This document shows, in pieces, positions 31,261 through 42,359 of a stretch of 64,000 nt of DNA. Made by a program: the position numbers and the translations under genes. The stretch comes from Unio delphinus. Its lineage: Eukaryota; Mollusca; Bivalvia; Unionida; Unionidae. The stretch spans positions 2,103,501-2,167,500 of the forward strand of contig JAQISU010000070.1 in the NCBI GenBank assembly GCA_029339505.1. The letters run 5' to 3'. Within the stretch, counting starts at the first letter, position 1; the number at the start of each line of letters is the position of its first letter. A model generated the notes under the pieces. It did not search any database. It was not told the DNA's origin and saw only the letters and a list, made by a program, of their open reading frames with translations.

Positions 31261-31525
31261 AATATTCTCGAAAAGAATTAATTATTCAATTTGCTTATGG
31301 TATGTGAGGAAGTTAGAAAAAAATAGAAGTGAGTCTATAATCACTGTCTCTTTTAACTTTTATTTTGAAGTGCGTCTATAAGCACAACGTATTTTTTCAA
31401 AATAACTTGTTCAATGTATAATTAATAGGAGTCAAGTATAAAAGTGAGTGAGTGTTTTATTTTAAAAGTCAGCTTGTTTTGTTTTTTTTGGTAATGATAG
31501 GGATAATGTAAGTTTCTTGGATCTA
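31261..31525. other. AT-rich spacer between right-arm genes
   Basis: No gene. GTG(A/C)GTCTATAA occurs twice. A roughly 70-bp segment starting near 31490 (TTTTGGTAATGATA...) is duplicated together with the promoter box at 31526 and 31595. Confidence 0.5.
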
Positions 31526-31636
31526 GGGGGTGTTTTCCATCACGTCCGCGTGTTTTGGTAATGATAAGGATACTGTAAGATTTTGGAACGTAAAGGGGTG
31601 TTTTCCATCACGTCCGCGCTTGAACTATATATAAAA
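31526..31636 (+). promoter_or_regulatory. Duplicated right-arm promoter box plus TATATATAAAA
   Basis: Two copies of GGGGTGTTTTCCATCACGTC (31526-31550 and 31595-31620) lie 69 bp apart. Only the second has the CTTGAAC-TATA extension (TATATATAAAA at 31626-31636), 59 bp before the ATG. Confidence 0.75.
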
Positions 31637-31684
31637 AAGCACTCGTCAGTCTGGCTACCTATCGTTGACGCATCAACACAAAAG

Positions 31685-32173
31685 ATGAGTAGAGTTCAAA
31701 AGCTAAGAGAGCTTCAGATGCACTTGGAGAATGCGAGGCGTCTCCTGGACGAACTGGCAATGGAGGCCTTAGAAGAACAGACTAGGATTGAAAAAGAAGA
31801 GGAGGAAAGAAAAAGGAAAGAAGAGGAGGAGAAGAGAAGACCTATCTTACCTCACCGTATGATGAGACAAACAAGTCAAGTTACTCCTATGGTGAGGACG
31901 CCTTCACCACCAGAACCAGTTCGTCCACTACAGACACAAGCCCCACCGCAACAAACACAACCTCAACCGCAACAACCACAGCCTCAGCCGCAACAACGAC
32001 AGTTGCGGAATAGGCGAAGATATGAAGAGGCTTTCACTATCCCTCAAACAGAAGACTGGGATAGTGAAGCCACTCATTCTCCCTCTGCACTCCCAATCAC
32101 AAGAGTGAATTGGGAGAATGATTGGAGTAGGAGATGTGTGTGTGGGGCTAGACCTGGGAGATGCCAGCATTAA
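31685..32173 (+). CDS. Coiled-coil, Pro/Gln-rich accessory protein (162 aa)
   Basis: ATG 31685 is the first after the TATA box. Residues 3-57 form a charged coiled coil (LRELQMHLENARRLLDELAM, then a Glu/Arg run). Residues 70-110 are Pro/Gln-rich, followed by Arg-rich LRNRRRYEE and a CVCGARPGRCQH C-terminus that could bind a metal. No family recognised; it resembles the 30830 and 13997 products in layout and in its hairpin 3' end. Confidence 0.75.
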   Translation: MSRVQKLRELQMHLENARRLLDELAMEALEEQTRIEKEEEERKRKEEEEKRRPILPHRMMRQTSQVTPMVRTPSPPEPVRPLQTQAPPQQTQPQPQQPQPQPQQRQLRNRRRYEEAFTIPQTEDWDSEATHSPSALPITRVNWENDWSRRCVCGARPGRCQH

Positions 32174-32200
32174 CCAGGTGCAATTTGAAGTTTTAAAAAC

Positions 32201-32221
32201 AGCCCTTCTCAGGGCTACCCA
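32201..32221 (+). terminator. Histone-type 3' stem-loop with ACCCA, 31685 gene
   Basis: AGCCCTTCTCAGGGCT has the same stem as at 31240, a TCTC loop, ACCCA directly after, then TAGAAAAGAATACTATGTC. It lies 28 nt after the stop. Confidence 0.83.
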
Positions 32222-32309
32222 AATAACTAGAAAAGAATACTATGTCAATTGCCAATGAGTATGAGAGAGGAGTAGTGTGATTATAAACACTGACTCTGTT
32301 TAGATGGTA

Positions 32310-32545
32310 TATGTTGTGATTTGGGATAGTATATAGTATGGTTTGTTTTGGCTGCTTCCCCGTGTGTGTGGTTACTATAGGGTGTAATTTTGGATAGTAT
32401 ATAGTAGGGTTTGTTTTGGCTGCTTCCCCGTGTGTTTGGTTAGTATAGGGTGTGATTTTGGATAGTATATAGTAGGGTTTGTTTTGGCTGCTTCCCCGTG
32501 TGTTTGGTTAGTATAGGGTGTGATTTTGGATAGTATATAATAGGA
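32310..32545. repeat. 68-bp minisatellite, about 3.5 copies
   Basis: The unit contains GATAGTATATAGTAGGGTTTG and GGCTGCTTCCCCGTGTGT at a 68-bp period. It fills the spacer between two right-arm genes. Confidence 0.9.
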
Positions 32546-32580
32546 TTTGTGAATAGTATCTAATATGACAAGTGAATGTA

Positions 32581-32620
32581 GGGGGTGTTTACTTTCACGT
32601 CCGTGCTTAAGATATATATA
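32581..32620 (+). promoter_or_regulatory. Right-arm promoter box plus TATATATA
   Basis: GGGGGTGTTTACTTTCACGT then CCGTGCTTAAG and TATATATA (32613-32620), 53 bp before the ATG at 32666. A diverged copy of the boxes at 30737 and 31595. Confidence 0.7.
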
Positions 32621-32665
32621 CGCAATCTTCGGTCCTTGGAGCCATTCAATTTTGAACACATCAAG

Positions 32666-33238
32666 ATGAATTTTGAATTGTTTATCCAACTCCGAGACAG
32701 CTGGTTTGGGATCCTTGATGCAGAATATCAAGTGGAAAGACTTGAGGAAGAATTTCAGAGTAACCATGGCTTTGTAAGCCAACTGAAATTAGCAAGAGAT
32801 TTATTAGAAGGTATGATAGAGGAGGAAGACCAGAAATTAAGAAGACGTATTAAAAGAAAATATATAAGAATAGGGGACTTGAAGCAAGCACTTGATCATG
32901 TCATCAAAGTCAGGTGTTTTCTAGAAGAAACATTACATCTGATAGAGTGGGAATATGTGAAGTGGGGTCTAGACAGGCTAAAGAAAGCAGAAGCAATGAT
33001 GAGAATGGTGATGGAAGAACAGGTGATCCAGATTAAAGAAAACTGGTCTAAGGAGAGAAAGGAAAAAAAGAACAAAAAGACAAAAGAGGACTTTGATCTA
33101 CTCAATCTAAGATGGATGAGAGTTCAGGAAAAGTTTAGAGCTATGGGACATCCTGACTGGATTCCCGAAGAAGAAAAGAAGAAGAAAACGGGAATCATTG
33201 GTAAAATCAAAAGGTGGTGGAACAATGGCAGAAAATAA
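32666..33238 (+). CDS. Helical, Lys/Glu-rich accessory protein (190 aa)
   Basis: ATG 32666 is the first after the TATA box. The protein is nearly all predicted helix (RLEEEFQSN, LKLARDLLEGMIEEEDQKLRRR, ERKEKKNKKTKEDF) and ends in a basic amphipathic TGIIGKIKRWWNNGRK. No family recognised. It is the outermost right-hand gene and its 3' hairpin is the inner edge of the right TIR. Confidence 0.75.
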   Translation: MNFELFIQLRDSWFGILDAEYQVERLEEEFQSNHGFVSQLKLARDLLEGMIEEEDQKLRRRIKRKYIRIGDLKQALDHVIKVRCFLEETLHLIEWEYVKWGLDRLKKAEAMMRMVMEEQVIQIKENWSKERKEKKNKKTKEDFDLLNLRWMRVQEKFRAMGHPDWIPEEEKKKKTGIIGKIKRWWNNGRK

Positions 33239-33258
33239 AAGAAGAAGAAATATCCAAA

Positions 33259-33279
33259 GGCTCTTTTCAGGGCCACTCA
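33259..33279 (+). terminator. Histone-type 3' stem-loop for the 32666 gene, in the right TIR
   Basis: GGCTCTTTTCAGGGCC begins 21 nt after the stop; one G-T wobble replaces the C-G pair of the left TIR copy. ACTCA and TCTCGAAAAGATAG follow. It is closely like the canonical animal histone hairpin GGCTCTTTTCAGAGCC. Confidence 0.83.
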
Positions 33280-33648
33280 TAAGTCTCGAAAAGATAGTAG
33301 CTTTCATTGCCACCCTTTTTTTTCCCTTGTCCCTAGACAGTTTCCCTATACCCATACAAATCATATTCCCCATGTTCCATGTCCCTTGAGGCTAAATAGG
33401 CCCAAATAGTTCCCATGTTCAATTCCCCTTGACGCTAGATAGGCCCACCATGTTCAATTTCCCTTGACGCTAGATAGGCCCACCATGTTCAATTTCCCTT
33501 GACGCTAGATAGGCCCAAATAGTTCCCATGTTAAATTCCCCTTGACGCTAGATAGGCCCACCATGTTAAATTCCCCTTGACGCTAGATTAGCCCAAGCTG
33601 TTTTTGACTGGATTTTCCCTTGACGCTAGAGTGCCCCATATTACTACT
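33259..33648 (-). repeat. Right terminal inverted repeat of the Polinton, 390 bp
   Basis: Inverted copy of 13128-13517. Its inner edge is the hairpin at 33259-33274, which follows the last gene of the right arm. Confidence 0.95.
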
Positions 33649-33654
33649 TAGGTG
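33649..33654. repeat. Target-site duplication TAGGTG, right copy
   Basis: Directly follows the ...ATTACTACT terminus and is identical to 13122-13127. Confidence 0.93.
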
Positions 33655-34295
33655 CACGCGCTCTCCTGTCCAGGTAAATCATTAAATAGTGGACACTTAA
33701 TTGCATCGAGTGAATAAAGGATATATTTCATCGCGTGGTGAAAAACTCGGTATTTCTAACATTGAATACTATCGATGATTGAAGAAACTTGAGCTTTTCA
33801 CCAACGATATAAAATATATCGGTTATTCATTGAGAAAATGTAAATTAGTTTTCTGAATTAAATTAAATGTATTTAATTAATATTACTCTGTGCAACGTCT
33901 TATGAAATTTGCTTGGAAGTTGAGTGTCTCTATTCGGTAAGTAGAATGTAAGAAGTCACGTACTGGTCCTTCGTTTCATATGAGAAGTAAGAAACACACG
34001 CTTTGCCTGTTACTGGAGATTACATCCATTCATATGTCCTATATAACTTTTAATAAAAAAAATTTAAAGCTAAAGAGTAAACACAGATCAGCTATGCAGA
34101 CAGGCAGTCGACGGAAAAGCACCATACATCTAAGCCTTGCCCGGGATGCATACATGATGATCTTTCATAAAACGCCAAAATGCCTAATTCATTTGTTTTT
34201 AAAGTATTCATTAAAACTTTTTTCCAAAGAATATGTTAATAAAAAAAAGGAATATGTCATAAATGCTTGTTTTGTTCCGAATCGGATTTATTATT

Positions 34296-34346
<51 letters not shown>

Positions 34347-35437
34347 TTATAGCTGTGAGCAAGCGAAGTTGTTTTGACTAAGAATATCATGCCTATAGTT
34401 CACCGGCGTTAAAAGTTAGTATTTTGTTCGTTTCGGTTGAACTAATAATTACACCAATTTACCTTCGGAATATTGAACCAAGTTATGAGCTTGATTGTAA
34501 AAATTATTAATAATCATTGAGCAAAATCGCTGCCATGACGGAAAATTAATTACACGGAGAAACGTTGTTTCTAGTCAAACTCTGTGCAGTTTCAAACACG
34601 CCAAAACGTACCCTTGATGCTACATCCAACTCATTTGAGGCACAAAGGTGTTACGCTCTCCCTTCTACTCTTGTCTCACGAAGGTGTTACGCTCTCCCTT
34701 CTACTCTTGTCTCGGTTATATTTGACTGAAGTTGTCAATTACCCGCACATTGGATGAAAGATTCGTACCAAAATCAAATAAATGATTTGTGTAAATCTTT
34801 TGAAAAAATTACTCGTGACTTCTTGGAGGATCTCAGTATTTATAATTAAGTGTAATATCCTTTCGTTACAAGGCAGCGAACTTAAGCGTGTGATCATCAC
34901 ACGTGTCACTCAAGATGTCATTCTGATTGAAAAAATAATAATCGCGAGATATCTCGACCTTGGCAGAACAGAATCAGCAGTAACAAATTCCACTTAACAA
35001 TATTACTTCTTGACCTAGTCTTCATTATTTTCAAGGAAAGATTTTAAGTATGTTAACCTTCTAGTATCTTGATCAATTATTGATCTGATCAATGCCAATG
35101 ATCGAGATTTAATTAATCATCATTTCTTTCATCGTACATTTTATTACAGGTAACCGTCACCTCGGGTGAATGATAATTTCTCTCTTAAGAACGAATTGGA
35201 AATATTTTGTATGAATTCAATGTGGGATCTGACTTCCTTCCATATTTAACAAATATATGTTGGAACATGGCTGAAATATATACTTAATGAATTCTTCTAA
35301 ATCTATAAATAATAAGCAGAAACGGTAAAGTGTCTGCATATTTAGTATCATTTGCTGTTAATCGTGATTAAATCCACGTGTTTCCTTCGTACTTATAATA
35401 TAACTACTACTATTGTATTTGCTGTTGTTGGTGTTGG

Positions 35438-35493
<56 letters not shown>

Positions 35494-37530
35494 CAGCCTC
35501 TGTAGAGGGTTATTCCTCGTCTTCTATTTCTACTCCTCCTTACGCGGCGCTTTTAGTGGTGGGTGTCGCCAGGTTAACGTTGATAATCGCATGAATTATG
35601 GCATACATCACGTTTTCGAAGATGAAAGCCAAAGTGTCGCCGAGTCTTAATGTCAATTATATGGTTCCAAACTCCAGATTTTAAGAAACACATTGAACTC
35701 TTATCTCAACTTATGCCTCAGAATATAACTTTGAATCCCGAACGAACTGAAACTGAGATGTTTCGTGAACGAAAACTCTGATGGTGGATTCGCGACACTT
35801 GCTGAATGTTTAGATTCAACAGACCAGCTTCCATGTACCTACTGGCATCTAAATAATTAGCGCGTGCTTATAAGGTTGTCAGCGTACCCGTTCATGTAGT
35901 ATAAATAAAATATTCGGCTAATGAATCTCTTTGGGTGTTTTCACATCTAACCATCCACGGAAAATCTTTCTTGACACGATTCGGTAATTTGCCACAACGC
36001 TTCATTGGCCAACGATGCTCGAACAATGCCATGGGTGACTTTTTGCAAACTTTAAAACAATAGCTTAACTTTCCCGATAACTAGTCGGACTGTAGAATAT
36101 TTTTGTAAAATATATTAATATAATAAATAACACAAACACATATGGTTTCTGAGTGTATTGTATCCAAAATAAACGCTTAGAAACCAAGTGGTATTTTTTC
36201 TGTTTTGTTCATTATATCAATATATTTTACCTCCAATGAATGAACTTTGTTCACTCGAGAAAGATCATACAAAATCCTGTTCCCCCCCCCCCCCCATCCC
36301 GTAAAATGAAATAATCTTGGCCTTCATCCCTCTTTGATGATCCGTCTTGCAATTCGTTCTCCGAGGGTAGGCTTAATTGCATTTAGGTCATGACTGAGAT
36401 CCATATCGTCACATTGACGTACAAGGATATTTTTGGATGCTTTATAAGTAACATGATGTCGAACCTACGGGGGCTTTTTTATTATCAGGCTTTGGTTGGT
36501 TGTTAGAATCAAGTCGTATATCACGTCGTGTACCATGCACACTGTAAGCATGACCATGTCTTGGTAAAATACATGACCATGTTTTGGTAAAATTCATGAC
36601 CATGTTTTGGTAAAATACGACATCAGCTTAATTTATTGGGGCTTTACCAAGGTTTCGATGGTTGTTAAAACGAAATCGAATATCATGGCGCGTTTATTTG
36701 CGGGGAATCTCAGATCAACAAAAATGTGACAGAGTTCAAGCCTTCCTTTTATGGGGTGGGGGTGGGGTGGTGCCACTCTCGGCAATGATGATGTTATTTC
36801 ACATAGTTGGCGATGCAGAGAGATGTACTGGTTCCAGCTGTAATGGAAGGCCAACTTTACTCACCAAAGTCTGACAAAATTTAGTCCTGCACTGTTCAGA
36901 CGTTTTATAAATGAGGTTAAAGTGAGCGGAGAATCATATCTCATTTCCATAAAAGGTCATCTCCTTGTGTGCTGAACTTAACATATGCTTCAGCGTTAGA
37001 AAAATTTTAATGTTTCTTTTCCGAAGTTTTACCAAAATTTGTAACCACAATGTAATATCTTTGCTTCTATCTGTGCAATGTTTAGTCTCCGTCTGACTTT
37101 GGAGTTTACAACTTTCCTGATATCTGTTCTTCGGATTTATAGGCGACATTACATACATTTTTGCTGTATCAGCACTTTTTTTTCCAGAAGTATATATATT
37201 TAACTAGCAATCCTTGTATTAATGTTGGTGAATACTAAATTCGCTGACTTTGAATATAGAAAGGAAATTATATAAAAAAAATCTTGAGCAATGCAGAAGA
37301 TTTTGCATTTCTTACTTAAAAACCATAATCATCGTTAAAATATTACACATTTTAACAACATAAATAAACATTGTTTTTACTATAACTTTCTAACAAAAAT
37401 AAATCATTACAATATTATCAAAGGTTTTAATGTTTTGAGAAATAATTATTTGACCATAACCAACTATAAGATTTAAAAATCGATCAATTTAAAATATCAA
37501 GGCAACAAATAAGACCATGCATTAATATTT

Positions 37531-37596
<66 letters not shown>

Positions 37597-38302
37597 TTGT
37601 TTACATTCAAATCATACATACAAATTCTACCCTCCTCTTGCGTCAGTGAACTTAGAAACACCTTTATTTATTAACAGGTGATCTTTTTATCAGAACAAAT
37701 TTTGAACAAATTGTGAAGTACTAAGAGGGTGAGGGTGGGCCTAGTAGTTTTAATAACTGAAGATTCTCCATGAAAAAAAATTCAAATCGATATAGTTTAA
37801 TTTTATGTTTATTGAATTTTAAACAGCATGACAAATTAATAGCTCTTCTACTCTCACTTAAATCAAACGTTAATAGCACTTCAAACTAAATATATGATGT
37901 TTCCTTAATTACAATTTTTTTTAATGGCGGTCAGAAAACAAGTTCATTTATACACTCACAGATGTGTTCAAAAGCTTTAACTTTATCACAGATCTAGAGT
38001 ATTAAAAGTACTAGCAGATCATAAAAACGTATGCACATATGAAGATAATGATGTCAGACAAACGTCTGATAAAAACGGGTGTGAGATGCACAATCAGAAA
38101 ACAAATCTATACTGATCTCCAACATAAAATGAAATGTACATGCTAGATAGTTTTGATTTTTGAAAAAAATCAGCTGTTTCATCTATCGCGAATTTTTTTT
38201 GTTGCATTTTTGTGAATCACTAGTATGATCTTTCTTTAATTGTAATCTAGACGACAAAATAAATGTCAAGAAATGAAGAAAAAAATAGGCATATAATTTA
38301 TT
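33655..38302. other. Host gene-free stretch with microsatellites
   Basis: No supported gene. It holds (ATT)n at about 34290-34346 and 35440-35491, a duplicated 33-bp GTTACGCTCTCCCTTCTACTC at about 34650-34713, a C-run at about 36283, three copies of a 24-bp CATGACCATGTTTTGGTAAA unit at about 36547-36618, and (AT)n at about 37536-37594. It probably includes the 3' flank or 3' UTR of the gene at 38400; a minus-strand AATAAA lies at 38297-38302. Confidence 0.45.
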
Positions 38303-38399
38303 CTGATGTATTTGCATTTGATTCACTAGCTTCACATTTTATATGTTTAAGCAAATATTCCACAGTTCTAACTAAGTTCATGACTGGTTATAGAAGTTG

Positions 38400-38773
38400 T
38401 CACCAGTGACTGTGGAACCCTGGGAACAAAGGAGGCATATTTCTGTACTCCACATCAATCAGTGGTCTCGGAGACACTATCACCTGCCTCACAAACACAG
38501 GACTTTGACATTTACATTTGTCTGAGCCATTGCCAGTCTTTACAACGTCTTTCTTTCTGGATTTATTCATCTCCTCTGATATTTTCTTGACATTATCACT
38601 TAACTGTTTGGGTAGTGTACTTCCTTGGTTACTCGACTTGCCAGGTGTTATTGTTTCTGGAACCTCAGCCTTTGATGTAGATCGATAGTAACATAAAGCA
38701 ATACCCATTAGAGCGGCGACAACTAAAGCCATACAAGAAAAAACCAGAACAGTCGCTTCCAGCACATATGAAT
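38400..38773 (-). CDS. Last coding exon of a single-pass membrane protein
   Basis: The exon begins after an acceptor ATTTCAG at 38774 and ends in TGA at 38400. It starts ...SYVLEATVLVFSC, giving a transmembrane segment of about 25 residues (VLVFSCMALVVAALMGIALCYY). A Ser/Lys-rich cytoplasmic tail of about 90 residues follows, with CKCQSPVFVRQVIVSPRPL and a FPGFHSHW end. There is no ATG start in the exon, so it is a 3' exon. Probably a type I receptor or adhesion protein; the ectodomain exons lie to the right and were not identified. Confidence 0.65.
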
Positions 38774-38946
38774 CTGAAATAAGGAAAGAAAGTTAATTTA
38801 TTCGTCCCTGTTGTTTGTCCGTCAGGCCAAATGGAATGCTACACTTTGATCTTTTTAATAAATATTAACTTTCATATAGATGGTCTTTTTAATTTCATTG
38901 AATTCGAATCACATCAGAGCTACAGGTATTTATGCATCCAAAACAT

Positions 38947-39018
<72 letters not shown>

Positions 39019-40520
39019 TATGTCGGTGTGTGTAAAAGTGATAAAATTAAGCGAGATAGTTTTACGAAATATTTGAGGAATGATTTATCACTTTACATCA
39101 AATCAATTAGAATTATGAGTGATACACAGATGCTGTTTAAATACTCCGTTACTTCATAATGTTTACATTTCTAGAGCCTGAATCGAAGAATCTGCTGAAC
39201 GTTGTGGCTTCTTTGTTCCTTCTTTAACTGAACTTACCTGTGTTAATTACTAGATTTGTTGTGACGTGGCCAAATACCAAATATTGCTAGTTCTATGCAA
39301 TCGCAAACTGTCTTAAAAACATGCTCTGTATAAGGTCCATCATTTCAGGGTATTTTATATCACTGCCATATGGCATAGAAATACATTATCATCATTATAT
39401 TCATCGTTTTCATCATCCGCCATATTACCTTTACAAATCGCAACACAAGTTCACTCTCCGTTTCATCGGAACTATCTCCAACAGAAAGATTTTTGTCAGA
39501 ATTATATAGGTGATAATCACCTATATAAAAGTTCAAATATCAATGTCCAGTTGTAATTCACGAGTCTTTCAAGGCGAGGGAATATCGTCCTCGTTGCCAG
39601 TCTCTTCGACGTTGCCATTATTAGCAATGTACTTCTTCATTGTAGCAGAGGTCATGCCTGACCAGGTATTAAATTCTACTTGTTAACATTCTCAAGAGTT
39701 ATTTACTTTTAAAAATCACTAATATCGTAATAATAAGCCACACAAGAACGCAGAATATATTTTCGATATATAGCTATGCACAAATTATGCCCCGATGAAG
39801 AGGCACTCCTTGTTAAGAAGATGTAAGTGTTGTGTCTGCTGGTAGGAATTTCAAAATCACGTGACTCGAGTGAAGACGAGGTCTTTACGATGCAGCATTG
39901 TCTAAAGGCAATAATTTGCCACTCCTGCTCATTTATCTATTTGTTTATATTTATATATTTAGAAGCTACTTAAATATTCTTAAATAATGATGTTTCTTCA
40001 CTGAACATTGATTGAGTAAATGTAACTTTTAAAATACTGTTTTGTCGGCTCCATCGGCAGAAGGGAGTCTAGTTAATACAGACCTGATATTTAATTTTTT
40101 CAAATACAGACAGCAACAAAATCGTTAACTAATAGTGACATAAATCACAATTAGATAATAAGAAGATTAACAATCTTTCTTAAATTACCTTACTACAAGC
40201 GAATATTATTAATTTTTGCTCCTTAAAACCTGGGTATTTTTGGCGCAAAGACATGAGATTAGCTTCAAGTCAACCTAATTTGTTTGGGGACACTTGGTAA
40301 AGTTTTGTGTTAGCCTTGCGTGCTCTATAAGATATTTTTCGGACCTCACAAATAAGCCTACTAGAGTACTTGTTAAACCCTAATTAATATTGGCCGTCAT
40401 TTGTTTGGAGTTTAGCGGCTAGCATGTAATTCCATGATTTAAGTGACTTTATCTTTTATAGTAGCATTTGTTGCGTAAATTTTCAAGTCATATGGACAAA
40501 GTTCGTTTGAACACCAGGGC
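38774..40520. other. Gene-free stretch with (GA)n
   Basis: (GA)n lies at about 38949-39016. No exon is supported; a donor-like AACACAG|GTAAGTTC lies on the minus strand near 39238. It is probably intron of the membrane protein gene. Confidence 0.45.
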
Positions 40521-40783
40521 CCGGCGACGTGGAACGAATTGCCCATTGAAATTAGACACAAAGACAGAGTGGTCCCTTTTAAGAGCGCTCTTAAGACTCA
40601 CCTGTTTCGACTGCAGGGACAAACTTAGCGACTAATCATGTTTTGTATCTTATATATTTTCAGCATGTTTTATGTTTTCCAATTTCATTGTTTTTGTCAT
40701 TTGTTGTTCTGTAGTGTAGTCATATCATTATTGATGGTGTAAAGCGCTTAGAGCTTCGAAAGATTAGGCGCTATACAAAGTCC

Positions 40784-40832
<49 letters not shown>
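40521..40832 (+). mobile_element. 3' end of a non-LTR retrotransposon (LINE), remnant
   Basis: A 35-codon open tail, PATWNELPIEIR...FKSALKTHLF, ends in TAG at 40628. This is the typical C-terminus of the reverse transcriptase of L2/CR1-like LINEs. A 3' UTR ending GGCGCTATACAAAGTCC and an (ATT)n tail to about 40832 complete the classic 3' end. The rest of the element is absent (5' truncation). Confidence 0.8.
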
Positions 40833-40834
<2 letters not shown>

Positions 40835-41156
40835 TTGAAAATTGGGATCGAAATCTGTTTCTTTATTGGTGGGTGACGTGGTTCGGTTTATTATAGAAAA
40901 ATGATGAGATTAAAGGAGGAAAAATTCGGGATTCCAGTCAAGTTTTTGTCGGGAGGGGACTTTGGTATTCTGGATGTTCGACTTTGAGGGGTTTCACTGT
41001 GGGTATATATCTGGCTAATGATCTTCCAGAAATACAATATACTGAGTTTTGCCGCATTGCTTGTCAGTGTTATGTGTTTATTATCAGCATGTTTCACGAC
41101 CACTTTCCGACAATGTTAGGTCTCTAGTTTTTTGTTTGCAATTGTCTGTATTGATA

Positions 41157-41217
<61 letters not shown>

Positions 41218-42359
41218 AACTTTTAGCCTCGGGGCTGAAAAAATGATCATAACAAGTTTTGACGTGTTAATCGATTCTCAGACTGCCTAATCATTTTTCC
41301 CGTTAAACAAAATGTTGATCATGCAGCATTGCTAAATCGATTGCAGCATTGACAAACTAAAATAAAATGAATCTCGAATATTTATTCTTAATTAAAATGA
41401 ATCTCGAATATGTATTCTTAATTCTCTTGCTTTTGCAAAATTGCACCTAATCATGGGGTTTCCACTTTTTAAAGTCCGCCATGTGCACCCAGTCGACTGG
41501 AGAAAACAGTTATAAAAGAAATATACTTACGTGTTACCTGCCAATGAAAAGAAAAGAAAATAATTATTAAAATACAGCTTCTATCGGTGTTCTGTTTAAG
41601 CCTAAACAAAAAGCTCATTTCAAATTTTAAAAAATGTATTAGCAAAAAAACTTTTTTAAATAAAAAGACCCGAACTCAATCATATTTAATTAAGTATTGT
41701 GTATTTTCGCCGATTCCTTCAATCTCAAAATAACTTAAGCATTATCGTGAAAATGAATACCGGCATGGTATGAGAAGTGTGCATCATCAAACACAAAATA
41801 CAAATAATAATGGTGTGCCATATTATGTTGCTTTTTAAATTTATTTACAGCAGAGGTGCACAAACGTTTTAAGGCCAAGGGCAAGATTACATTGACTAAG
41901 ACCATTCGAGGGTCAAGGACAAGATTACATTGACTAAGACCATTCGAGGGTCAAGGAAAAGATTACATTGACTAAGACCATTCGAGGGAAAAGGACAAGA
42001 TTACATTGACTAAGACCCTTCGAGGGAAAAGGACAAGATTACATTGACTAAGACCATTCGAGGGTCAAGGACAAGATTACATTGACTAAGACCATTCGCA
42101 AACAATACTTTAAAAAAATTACTGTTCACGGGATGGACAGAACTCGGATCAAGCCCTCAGGCCATGCGTTGTGGACCCCTGACTTACAGATTATTGTTTG
42201 ACTTTGGGGACTATAACAAGGAAAGGAGGCCAGGCGAAGGTCGACAATAAATGTGAACGAAAAGGAATGGACACATTTATATTATATCATTCCGATGGCC
42301 ACTGATCAGACATAATCATGTTTTTTTCATGACATTCTATTTTCAACAACTAGGTAAGT
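40833..42359. other. Gene-free stretch with repeats
   Basis: (ATT)n at about 41157-41214 and a 38-bp minisatellite at about 41884-42100 (GATTACATTGACTAAGACCATTCGAGGGTCAAGGACAA, about six copies, given here as period and core only). No gene is supported. Confidence 0.5.

Larger units (their letters stand above)
13128..33648. mobile_element. Polinton/Maverick, 20,521 bp, near intact
   Basis: It is bounded by 390-bp TIRs and a 6-bp target duplication. It encodes the full Polinton core set: protein-primed PolB, DDE integrase with chromodomain, A32/FtsK-type ATPase, adenain-like protease, double-jelly-roll major capsid protein and penton-type minor capsid protein. Only one of its genes shows a frame break. 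The near identity of the TIRs (one mismatch found by eye) and intact reading frames indicate a recent insertion. The pre-insertion site reads CACCTAAC-TAGGTG-CACGCG. Confidence 0.96.

Noticed and set aside
41525..41560. Possible 7-nt microexon on the minus strand (good acceptor, then GTAAGTA donor)
   Set aside because: Plausible splice signals but no coding evidence; could be chance.
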